Part shown: positions 8,196-15,365 of the stretch, in pieces
Layout of the letters: each line of letters opens with the position of its first letter
Position numbering within the stretch: the first letter of the stretch is position 1
Source: Streptomyces sp. RerS4
GTDB taxonomy: Bacteria; Actinomycetota; Actinomycetes; Streptomycetales; Streptomycetaceae
NCBI RefSeq assembly: GCF_023515955.1
Contig: NZ_CP097322.1
Span: 1,178,001-1,242,000 of the forward strand
Reading direction: 5' to 3'
Length of the DNA stretch: 64,000 nt
The notes under the pieces: model-generated
What the model was told of the DNA's origin: nothing
The model's database searches: none
What the model saw: only the letters and a program-made list of their open reading frames with translations
Translations under genes and position numbers: made by a program

Positions 8196-9935
8196 TCAGG
8201 AGACGGAGCGGCGCCCCAGCGGCAGGAGGTACTGGAGGGGCTGTTCGAGGTCGTCCAGGCCGAGGAGTTCGTGGGCCAGGTCGTCGTGGAAGCCGCCGAG
8301 CGGGGTGCCGGCGAGGTCGAGCGCCGCACCCGTGAGGAGCAGCGTCTGCGCCACGTGGCCCGCCTCCAGCAGGGCCATGCGCAGCGCGCGCAGGCCGTAG
8401 CGACCGCGCAGGCGGCCGAGGTCCACGTAGAGGCCCAGGACCACGGGCGCGTCATCGATGCCGATCCAGTCGGGGTCCGTCGACGGGCGGGTGAAGTACG
8501 TGGACAGCGCCTTGAGGTCGGGGAGGGCCGGCGCCGGGCCGATGCGGCGCAGCGTGCGCCTCTCGGGGACGCAGTCGTACGTGCCCGCCGGGACGCCCGC
8601 GACGTCGCGGACCAGCAGGCGCACCCGTGCCGTGTACAGGGCGCCCGCGCTGGGATAGGGACGGTGGACCAGGGTGCGGGTCGAGCCGTCCGCGAGGCGT
8701 TGTTCGGTGCGGCCGCTCTCGGCCAGGGAGTGCCACAGCAGGGAGCCCAGGGTGCCTGCGTCGAGCGGCCCGGCGAGCGGTCCGCGCACCGAGGCGCGGG
8801 CGGCGAGCGCGGCACGCAGCGACACCACCGGGAGGGCGTCCGCCGGCAGGGGCAGCTCGGGGTGGGTGGAGGCCGGGTGGGGCGGGAGCGGGCGCAAGGC
8901 GCTGTCCTCGTTGCGGCCGATCTGGAACTTGCTGCGCTCCAGGTACTGCACGTCGGAGGCGGTGTGACCGGGCGGGAAGAAGCCGGGCGGCTCGTCCGTC
9001 TCCAGCAGGGTGCGGGAGGCGAGTCGGCATACCGCTCGCTCCTCGTCGGGGCTGACGCCGAAGCGGTTGAACAGCATGTGGAGCTGCGAGGCCCAGATCC
9101 ACGCGGTGGAGGGGCTGCTTGCGGCGGCTGCCTCGGCGCCCGTTGCCACGGCGCCGTGCACGGTGGCGCGCAGCAGCGCGTCGGCCGTACGGATCTCCTG
9201 CGCCCACTCGCCGATCCAGGGGGCGGCGGTGCCGTCCGTGAGGCGTTCGCGCAGATCGGCGGCGCGGCGGGCGAGGCCCGTGCGCTGGGCGGCGTAGACG
9301 GCGTTAACACGTGTGTGCACCGCCGCGCCCGGCAGGAGGGGTACCTCGGTGACCCAGCGCCAGCCGGCGGCGTGCCCGCGCAGCCAGCGCGCGGCGGTGA
9401 GCCGGTCCATGCCGAGGCCTTGGACGGTGGCGTGGGCCAGGTCGGCGGCGAGGGTCAGCCGGGCGGACCCGTTGGCGCCCTCGGGGAGGGCACGCAGGGC
9501 GTCGAGGGCGACCCGGGTGGAGGCGACGAAGACGTCCTCGGCGACCGGAAGGGCGTCCGGGCCGCCGTAGCGCTCCGTTTCGGGCTCGTACGGGACGGCG
9601 CGGACCTCCCCGTGCCGGGAGGGCCACGGGCCGGGTACGGAGGGCACGTCCTCGGCGGCGCGTGCGAGGCGCTGCGGGAGTTCCCCGGCGGCGCGGGCGC
9701 TGATGCCGCGCACCCGGATCCGTACGTGGGGGCCGTCCTCGCCGTAGCGGATGAAGAACCACGCGTCGGCTTCGCCGGCGGCCACGAGGGCGTCGAGGAG
9801 GGGGGCGGCGGTGTGGAGCAGGAAGGCGTCGGTGGCGGCCGTCTCGCAGTGCAGGAAGAGGTGCAGGCTCAGCCAGGCGCGCGGGTTTCCGAAGGAGCTT
9901 TGGTGGGCGTCGGGGGTGGCGTCGGTCGTCGTCAC
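8196..9935 (-). CDS. lazF: LazF-like bifunctional glutamate eliminase / azoline dehydrogenase
   Basis: A 579-aa fusion. Residues 1 to about 330 are a SpaB_C-type thiopeptide domain (AWLSLHLFLHC, FFIRYGEDGPHVRIRV), which in thiopeptide systems removes glutamate from glutamylated Ser/Thr to give dehydroalanine or dehydrobutyrine. Residues about 345-579 are a SagB-type flavin nitroreductase (RASVRGPLAGPL, RPYPSAGALYTARV, GHVAQTLLLTGAALDL), which oxidises azolines to azoles. This two-in-one arrangement is characteristic of the lactazole pathway. GTG 9935 is preceded by AAGGA at correct spacing. It is the last gene of the cluster, 123 bp after the YcaO stop; that gap contains three GTTCA direct repeats near 10005-10030. 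Confidence 0.88.
   Translation of the reverse strand: MTTTDATPDAHQSSFGNPRAWLSLHLFLHCETAATDAFLLHTAAPLLDALVAAGEADAWFFIRYGEDGPHVRIRVRGISARAAGELPQRLARAAEDVPSVPGPWPSRHGEVRAVPYEPETERYGGPDALPVAEDVFVASTRVALDALRALPEGANGSARLTLAADLAHATVQGLGMDRLTAARWLRGHAAGWRWVTEVPLLPGAAVHTRVNAVYAAQRTGLARRAADLRERLTDGTAAPWIGEWAQEIRTADALLRATVHGAVATGAEAAAASSPSTAWIWASQLHMLFNRFGVSPDEERAVCRLASRTLLETDEPPGFFPPGHTASDVQYLERSKFQIGRNEDSALRPLPPHPASTHPELPLPADALPVVSLRAALAARASVRGPLAGPLDAGTLGSLLWHSLAESGRTEQRLADGSTRTLVHRPYPSAGALYTARVRLLVRDVAGVPAGTYDCVPERRTLRRIGPAPALPDLKALSTYFTRPSTDPDWIGIDDAPVVLGLYVDLGRLRGRYGLRALRMALLEAGHVAQTLLLTGAALDLAGTPLGGFHDDLAHELLGLDDLEQPLQYLLPLGRRSVS
9304..9317. promoter_or_regulatory. Weak dispersed palindrome (TTAACACGTGTGTG)
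   Basis: 10/14 match with an intact ACACGTGT core, inside the lazF-like gene; read on the minus strand it encodes TRVN. Confidence 0.35.
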
Positions 9936-10058
9936 GTGCGGTCCTTGAGGGGTGCGTCGGGGGAACGTCAGGGGGCGGGCGTAGGGCGGGCGTCGGGCGG
10001 ACGGAGTTCAACTGAGTTCAACGAAGTTCAGATGAAGGGCAGATGGAGGCAGCAGGCG

Positions 10059-11456
10059 TCAGGGGAAGGGGTGCGGGTGCGGTGTCAGGTCCTCCTGGCG
10101 CAGCGGGCGCGCTACGCGGCCCAGGCGGTGGGGCACCTCCAGCAGCCGGGGCAGGCCGCGGGTGCGGTGGTTGACGTGCCCGAAGGTCATCGGGAGCGAG
10201 CCCGGCACGACGACCTTCACGCAGTGCAGGCCCAGCCCGGCGGCCACGCCCGGCTCGCTCTGGTCGACGGTGATCACCTCCAGGCCGGCGCGGGACAGCC
10301 GTTCCACGGTCGCCGCGAGGAGTTCCGTGAGGTCGGCGACCGGAGCGGGCGCCATCGGCCACGCTTCCTCGGGCCGTAGCCGCGGGGTGTCGGCGAAGAG
10401 GAACTCCAGGCGCGGCGCGGCCTCGGGGAGGGTGTTGACGCCGACGTGGTCGTCCAGGGAGGTCACCAGCTCGGGCCTGTCCAGCATGGGGCGCAGCCGG
10501 TCCGGATCGCGCGGACCGCCGTCGGCGAACGAACGGTGCGCCGATTCCAGCACGTTGGTGACGACCTCGGCGACGGCTGAACGGATCGCGGCGTACGGGT
10601 CGTGGTGCGCGCCGGCGGCGAGGAACATGCGGGGCGCGTCCGGGTGGGCGCCCTCGTAGCGACAGACCGCGATGACCGCCGGTATGCCGAAGTCGTTGGT
10701 GGCGTCGAGGATTTGGAGGCGGTAGCCGACCAGTGCGGCGCGGTCCGCGAGGAGGACCGTGTCGAGGTCGTCCGGGGGGAGGGTGATCCGGCGCAGGGGG
10801 GTGGCGGCGTACCAGGCCATGAGGAAGGCGTCGCGTTCGGCGACCTCGAACAGGCCGTAGAGCGCGGCCTCTTCGGGGCTGTTGCCGAGGCCGCAGCCGT
10901 TGGAGGACTCGTAGACGACCCGTGGCCGGTCGCGGCCGGGCACATCCCAGTACGCGACGTGCTCGGGGACGGCGACGGGCCGGCGGTGGGTGAGCGACCA
11001 GCCCTGGACCCAGTCCAGCTCCAGGTCCGGTGTGTAGGGGACGGTCAGGGAGGACGGGTGGCCGTGGTGGGCCGGATCGGGCAGGCCGAGCCGCTCGGGG
11101 TCCAGCGCGCGGCCGGGTCCCAGGGCGGCGAAGGAGGCGCGGAGGTCGGTGCGGCGGGCGGTGGGGCGCATGCCGGCGTACCGCTCCACGGCCTCGAAGA
11201 GGGCGATGCGCTCGCTGGCGGTGAAGTCGCGGGCGCGGCCGTACCCGCCTTCGTCGATGCCGCGGCCGTCGGTGACGAAGGCACCGGTCAGGCAGAAGGC
11301 GGAGTCCTCGGTACGGAAGAGGCGGCGGACCGGACCGAAGCGCTCGTCGTGCAGCGCGGCACGCAACCGGTCGGTGGTTACACGTGAGTTGGGCTGACGC
11401 AGGACGTAGGGGTCGGGGAGGGGACGGGGGGTAGAGAAGGGCGGGGCGGAGGCGGG
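10059..11456 (-). CDS. lazE: YcaO cyclodehydratase domain (LazE-like), 3' part of a split fusion gene
   Basis: A YcaO ATPase that activates peptide amides for Cys/Ser/Thr heterocyclisation in azole RiPPs. Visible landmarks are DFTASERIALFEAVERYAG, SSNGCGLGNSPEEA, ALYGLFEVAERDAF and a proline-rich C-terminus (PHPHPFP) as in functional YcaO enzymes. No ATG or GTG start with an RBS exists in this frame at a sensible place; the frame simply continues upstream as Arg/Val-rich non-native sequence. The upstream E1-like ORF (11378-12238) is in the other frame, and a -1 change within about 11400-11480 would join the two into one protein of about 725 aa, as in C-D fusion cyclodehydratases. I infer a single lazE gene with a frameshift (real, programmed or a sequence error). 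The start given is where native-looking sequence begins, not an initiation codon. Confidence 0.8.
   Translation of the reverse strand, partial: PASAPPFSTPRPLPDPYVLRQPNSRVTTDRLRAALHDERFGPVRRLFRTEDSAFCLTGAFVTDGRGIDEGGYGRARDFTASERIALFEAVERYAGMRPTARRTDLRASFAALGPGRALDPERLGLPDPAHHGHPSSLTVPYTPDLELDWVQGWSLTHRRPVAVPEHVAYWDVPGRDRPRVVYESSNGCGLGNSPEEAALYGLFEVAERDAFLMAWYAATPLRRITLPPDDLDTVLLADRAALVGYRLQILDATNDFGIPAVIAVCRYEGAHPDAPRMFLAAGAHHDPYAAIRSAVAEVVTNVLESAHRSFADGGPRDPDRLRPMLDRPELVTSLDDHVGVNTLPEAAPRLEFLFADTPRLRPEEAWPMAPAPVADLTELLAATVERLSRAGLEVITVDQSEPGVAAGLGLHCVKVVVPGSLPMTFGHVNHRTRGLPRLLEVPHRLGRVARPLRQEDLTPHPHPFP
11377..11390. promoter_or_regulatory. Dispersed palindrome half site (GTTACACGTGAGTT)
   Basis: 10/14 match with a perfect left half. 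It covers the stop codon of the E1-like ORF and encodes NSRVT in the YcaO frame. Confidence 0.4.
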
Positions 11457-12238
11457 GCGGACGCGGTGGCGGCGGCAGACGCGGACCCGAAGTCGGGCAC
11501 GGACGCGGACCCGGAGTCGAACGCGGACGCGGACCCGGGCACGGGCGCGGGCACGGGCGCGGAGGCGGGACCGGACGCGGGCGCGGATGCGGAGGCAGCG
11601 GCGGACACGGAGGCGGACGCGGGCACGGACACGGTGGCGGACCCAGGCGCCGTGGCGGACGCGGGCGCGGAGTCGGGCGGCAGGGGGTGGCAGACGGCGC
11701 AGCCGCCGATGGGGCGGACGCGGTGCGTGGTCCACGTGCCCCGGCCCTGGTGGACGACGTGAACTGCGGCGGTACGGGGGTCCGGGGCGGATTCCGCGTC
11801 CGGCGTCGCTTCCGCGCGCGGGGCGGCTTCTGTTTCCTCGTCCAGCAGTTCCTGAGCGAGGGCGCCCACGGACGCTGCGAGCGCCGGGGACGGGACGCCG
11901 GCGAGGGCCAGCGCCGGGCTCTGCCACGGTACGCGCCCACCCGCCGTGGCCAGCCGTTGGTACTCGGTGCAGCTGAGGCAGGCGGCCGCGCCCGGCCGCA
12001 GGACGGGGCCGATCACGGCGAGCGCCCCGTCGAAGCGCACGGGGACGAGGGTCACGGGGTGGTCGAGGGCATGCCGACTCAGCTCCTCGGCCACGCCGAG
12101 GGTCCATTCGGTCAGCAGGACGGCGGCCGTCCCATCGGTGATGGTGGTCGCGGTGGCGGCGTCGAGGACGTGCACGGACAGCGGGCCGAGGAGGCCGGTG
12201 ACGGGCGGGGCGGCGGCCTCCGTGGTGAGCGTGCTCAT
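11378..12238 (-). CDS. lazE: E1-like zinc-binding domain (LazE N-terminal part) with Ala/Ser/Pro tail
   Basis: A 286-aa ORF. Its first 180 or so residues resemble the C-terminal Zn-binding part of E1-like cyclodehydratase partners, with two Cys pairs (ACLSCTEYQR and GGCAVCHPLPP) that would hold zinc. The rest is an extraordinary low-complexity Ala/Ser/Pro run ending at a TAA that coincides with a palindrome site. ATG 12238 overlaps the LazD stop (ATGA), so it is translationally coupled. In C-D fusion cyclodehydratases this domain sits directly N-terminal to YcaO; here the YcaO sequence continues in the -1 frame. A C6 run (minus strand, 11426-11431) is a candidate slippage or indel point. Confidence 0.75.
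   Translation of the reverse strand: MSTLTTEAAAPPVTGLLGPLSVHVLDAATATTITDGTAAVLLTEWTLGVAEELSRHALDHPVTLVPVRFDGALAVIGPVLRPGAAACLSCTEYQRLATAGGRVPWQSPALALAGVPSPALAASVGALAQELLDEETEAAPRAEATPDAESAPDPRTAAVHVVHQGRGTWTTHRVRPIGGCAVCHPLPPDSAPASATAPGSATVSVPASASVSAAASASAPASGPASAPVPAPVPGSASAFDSGSASVPDFGSASAAATASAPPPPRPSLPPVPSPTPTSCVSPTHV
11459..11665. repeat. Low-complexity GCGGAC-like repeat (Ala/Ser/Pro linker)
   Basis: About 200 bp of imperfect 6- and 12-base units of the type GCGGAC/GCGGGC. On the minus strand it encodes Ala/Ser/Val/Pro alternations in the E1-like frame and Arg/Val alternations in the next frame. Such tracts change length easily and could account for the lazE frame disruption. Confidence 0.75.
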
Positions 12239-14112
12239 CGGGTCTCTTCCTCCGGGGTGTGGAGCACGGTGAACCCGAAGGCTCTTATGAGCGCCAGGAG
12301 TTCCGGATCGTCGGCGCCGGCCGCCTCCGCGGTCGGGGGCAGACCGGGGAGGCGGCGGAGTGTCTCGTGTAACGCCTCCTCGCGTCCCGCGAGCGCGGCG
12401 AGCCAGCCGCCCGTCCAGCCGTCGTCCTCCCAGGCGGCTGTCGGGACACCGGCGGCGGCCAGCGGAGCGATGGCCCCGCCGGAGGCCCGCGCAGGGGCGG
12501 GAGCAGGGCCAAGGCCGGGGCCAGGGGCAGCGGCTGCGGCAGGACCAAGGGCAGCAGCAGGGCTGCGGCCAGAGGCACCACGTGTAACGGCCCCCACCCA
12601 CTCGGCCGTTACGGCGGCGACGGCCGCGAGGGAGGCGAAGGCTGCCGCATCCCCCGGAGTCGCCTCGACAGCGCGGCCGAGTACCGGGCCCACGCCTCCG
12701 TCGGGCGCGGCACGTGAAACCACGGCGCGGTACGCCCCCCCGTCCGGGGCGAGCCGGTGCACTTCCAGGTGGGCGGACACGGCGAGGCGCACCGTGAGGG
12801 TGGTCCACCAGTGGCGCAGCTGCGGGTGCTCCTCCCAGGGCCCGGCAGGCAGCGGGGTGGCTTCGGCATCGGTCGCGGCGTGACGTGCGGCCGCCTCCCG
12901 CAGCGCCCGACCCAGGGCGTGCCCGGGAGTGGCGCCGACCGTCAAGCCCCGTCCACCCAGGAGCAGTTCCGCCGCCCGGCAGAACACCTCCAGGCGGGCC
13001 AGGTCCAGCCGGGGTGCACCACAGGCCAGGATGATTCCAGGGGGTGTGGCCCCGGGCAGCTCGCAGGAGGCGAGCGGGACCGGCATCTGACGCAGGTCCT
13101 CGGGGAGCGGTACGGGAAGCGCCCCGCAACGTTCGTCCCCAAGCGCGGACAGTCGGCGCAGCGCTTCGGCGAGGGCGCCGGCCGGCCCGAGACCGATACG
13201 CCGGTCGGCATCGATCCGCTCGGGACCGAGCCAGGTCACGTAATCGGACCGCGCCGGACGGGACTCGGCGAGGAGCACCGCCGGCAGGCCGGGCAACAGC
13301 CGCTCGTCGCCGCCCTCAAACGCCGGGTCGGGCAGCCCGGCCGCCGCGCACAGCAAACGATGTGCTGCGGCGCCCCCAAGCAGGGCGGCCGAAGCGGGCG
13401 AGGCGTCGGACCCGCCGGGCGCGAGCCGCGCCTCCAGGGCAGCCGCGTCGGAACGCGCCTGGGCGGCTCCCCCGGGCGCGGTCACCCATCCGGTCCCGCC
13501 GCACAGTCCGGCGGCGACGGCCACGCCGCCCGTACGTGTCCCCGTACGGGTACCCGTAGCCGTTACACGTGTGCGCAGCAGAATCCGGCCCGCGGGCAGG
13601 AGCGGGTCGGCGGTGTACGACACGTGCAACCCGGCGAGTTCCAGTGCCTGCCCGGCGGCCCGAGCCAAGGCTCCCTCCGGGGCCCCGGCGACCACCTCGA
13701 CCCGGGTGGCGGCGAGGACGGCGCCGGCTGCCGCAGGTTGATCGGCGGTGGCGGCCGTCCACCGCTCGACCGGACCGACATCGCGGGCGCCGACGGGCTG
13801 CGCCACGAGCAGGTCGTACTCCTCCAGTTGGCCGATCAGGGTCTCCACCGCGCGGCGGGTGGAGGACCCCGGCTCCAGGCGAGCGAGCACGTCGTCGAGG
13901 CCCCCGGCTCGCAGGGGCCCTTCGAGCGAGCGCCACAGCACGGGCAGGGCGGCGCTGCCCTCCAGGGTGACGCTGCCGCGCCGGCCGCGTAGGTGCAGGC
14001 CGGCCCGTAGCGGGGTCACGGCGACTCCGGGGCGCAGGACGCGTACGGTGCGGGCGGCTTCGCCACCCTTACTCGCGTGCGCAGTCATGGAGTTGGGAGG
14101 CGTGGCGGTCAT
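12235..14112 (-). CDS. lazD: LazD-like ocin-ThiF / RRE leader-binding protein
   Basis: A 625-aa F-type (ocin-ThiF-like) protein. In thiopeptide and related azole RiPP systems it binds the precursor leader through an N-terminal RiPP recognition element and delivers it to the YcaO fusion. The N-terminal part (VLRPGVAVTPLRAGLHLRG through RRAVETLIGQLEEYDLL) has the winged-helix look of an RRE; the remainder is a degenerate E1-like fold without clear ATP or zinc motifs. ATG 14112 overlaps the LazC stop (ATGA). It contains a TTA leucine codon (GCG TTA CAC GAG, near 12367-12372), created by a copy of the dispersed palindrome, so translation might need the bldA tRNA. Confidence 0.8.
   Translation of the reverse strand: MTATPPNSMTAHASKGGEAARTVRVLRPGVAVTPLRAGLHLRGRRGSVTLEGSAALPVLWRSLEGPLRAGGLDDVLARLEPGSSTRRAVETLIGQLEEYDLLVAQPVGARDVGPVERWTAATADQPAAAGAVLAATRVEVVAGAPEGALARAAGQALELAGLHVSYTADPLLPAGRILLRTRVTATGTRTGTRTGGVAVAAGLCGGTGWVTAPGGAAQARSDAAALEARLAPGGSDASPASAALLGGAAAHRLLCAAAGLPDPAFEGGDERLLPGLPAVLLAESRPARSDYVTWLGPERIDADRRIGLGPAGALAEALRRLSALGDERCGALPVPLPEDLRQMPVPLASCELPGATPPGIILACGAPRLDLARLEVFCRAAELLLGGRGLTVGATPGHALGRALREAAARHAATDAEATPLPAGPWEEHPQLRHWWTTLTVRLAVSAHLEVHRLAPDGGAYRAVVSRAAPDGGVGPVLGRAVEATPGDAAAFASLAAVAAVTAEWVGAVTRGASGRSPAAALGPAAAAAPGPGLGPAPAPARASGGAIAPLAAAGVPTAAWEDDGWTGGWLAALAGREEALHETLRRLPGLPPTAEAAGADDPELLALIRAFGFTVLHTPEEETR
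12360..12373. promoter_or_regulatory. Dispersed palindrome (GTGTCTCGTGTAAC) creating a TTA codon
   Basis: 11/14 match in lazD; the minus-strand reading TTA CAC GAG ACA encodes LHET. Confidence 0.45.
12575..12588. promoter_or_regulatory. Dispersed palindrome site (GCACCACGTGTAAC)
   Basis: 12/14 match in lazD, minus-strand codons GTT ACA CGT (VTR). Confidence 0.5.
13562..13575. promoter_or_regulatory. Dispersed palindrome (GTTACACGTGTGCG)
   Basis: 11/14 match with a perfect left half and core, in lazD, encoding TRVTA on the minus strand. Confidence 0.5.
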
Positions 14113-15365
14113 GCGCGGGCCTCCACGGCGTCGATGGCGGCTTCGATTTCGGTGCGCCAGTCGACGCCGGTCAGGGCGGGGACGGCGCGGACGACCAGGT
14201 ACGCGGCCAGGTACCGCTCCAGCGGGCGCACGTCGCAGATGGCGAAGAGGCGGTACAGGGCGTTGGTGCAGGCCCGGTGGATCAGGTAGTCGGGGTGGCT
14301 GAACATGGCCCCTTCCGGGTCGGATCGGCTCAGCAGCCGGTGGAACTCGCTGTAACGCGTGCGGGTTTCGTGGTTCCAGCGCTGCGCGGCGGTCGCGTCG
14401 CCGGTGGCGGCGGCCCGGTCCCGGTAGGCGGCCGGGGAGCCGTGCAGGTCAACGCCCGCGTCGTGGCGGGTGCGCACCCGCTGCCAGGCGTCGGCCGAGA
14501 AGGCGACCCAGGCGCGTTCCCAGCCCTGGGCTCCGTCGCCGGCGATCCGTCCGACGAGGTCGGTCACGGTGTCGCCCGCGTGCTCCCAGCGGCGTTCGAA
14601 CCCGGCGCGCAGGCGGCCGTCCGGGTCGTCGTGGACGAGGAAGTCCTCCAGGTGGGAGACGTAGGAGTAGTGGCCGCCCGCGAGGCCGCCGGGGTGGGCG
14701 CGGGCGTGCGCGGCGAGGCCGGTCACGGCGAGCGCGAGGCGGGCCTGGTCGCTGTCGCCGTGTTCACCGAGGAAGCCGCTGCCGGCGCGCAGTGCGTCGG
14801 TTCCGGAGCGCAGCAGTTCGTCGCGGAGATCGGCGCCTTCGTCCCCGAGGAGGGTGCGGACGGAGGACCGGTCGGCGGGCTCGATGCGCACCGTGTTGTC
14901 CGCGACGATCGGCCCGTAGGGCGGGGGGATCAGCTCGGCGCGCCCGGCGTCGGCGGCGCGTCGCAGGAGTTCGGCCTTGGTCAGGTCGGCGCGCGAGGGG
15001 TGGAGGCGGATCCAGTCGCGGATCCGGTTGGCGGCGAGGATGGCGGCGGCATCGCGTCGCGCGCGCGGACCGTGGAGGCGCAGGCGCAGGTGGGGGCCGT
15101 GGAGCCAGTGCCGCTCGACGTGGGCAGCGAGGCCGTCGGTCGTGTGGGAGGCGGCGAGGGGCAGGAGCACCTCGCGCAGCAGGGGTGCCTTGACGGGGTG
15201 GTGGTAGTAGGCGACCACGTCGACGGCGCTGTTGGTGTCGTTGGTGTCGTTGGTCTCTGGGCCGCCGGCACGTGTAACGGTGTCCTCGATCCGGTGGTGC
15301 CGCGCTGCCGGCACGTTCTGTCCCTCCACGTTCCCTTCCTCCTCCGACGTCTGCGGGCGGTTCAT
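14109..15365 (-). CDS. lazC: LazC-like pyridine synthase (thiopeptide [4+2] cyclase)
   Basis: A 418-aa protein of the small LanB-like family that includes the thiopeptide pyridine synthases (TbtD/TclM/LazC). These join two dehydroalanines by a formal [4+2] cycloaddition and expel the leader, forming the macrocycle. The SpaB_C-like core is visible: VVAYYHHPVKAPLLREVLLPL, HWLHGPHLRLRLHGPRARRD and YSYVSHLEDFL. ATG 15365 overlaps the lazB stop (ATGA), which decides against the longer in-frame start at 15488. Its position between the dehydratase and the cyclodehydratase genes matches lactazole gene order. Confidence 0.85.
   Translation of the reverse strand: MNRPQTSEEEGNVEGQNVPAARHHRIEDTVTRAGGPETNDTNDTNSAVDVVAYYHHPVKAPLLREVLLPLAASHTTDGLAAHVERHWLHGPHLRLRLHGPRARRDAAAILAANRIRDWIRLHPSRADLTKAELLRRAADAGRAELIPPPYGPIVADNTVRIEPADRSSVRTLLGDEGADLRDELLRSGTDALRAGSGFLGEHGDSDQARLALAVTGLAAHARAHPGGLAGGHYSYVSHLEDFLVHDDPDGRLRAGFERRWEHAGDTVTDLVGRIAGDGAQGWERAWVAFSADAWQRVRTRHDAGVDLHGSPAAYRDRAAATGDATAAQRWNHETRTRYSEFHRLLSRSDPEGAMFSHPDYLIHRACTNALYRLFAICDVRPLERYLAAYLVVRAVPALTGVDWRTEIEAAIDAVEARA
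15265..15278. promoter_or_regulatory. Weak dispersed palindrome (CCGGCACGTGTAAC)
   Basis: 10/14 with a perfect right half, near the 5' end of lazC (VTR on the minus strand). Confidence 0.35.

Noticed and set aside
8271..10379. 702-aa plus-strand open frame
   Set aside because: Gly/Val/Arg-rich antisense translation of lazF and the YcaO gene, with no domain.
10059..12107. YcaO protein starting at ATG 12107
   Set aside because: Residues upstream of about 11456 in this frame are Arg/Val-rich antinative sequence overlapping the E1-like domain; not a credible N-terminus.
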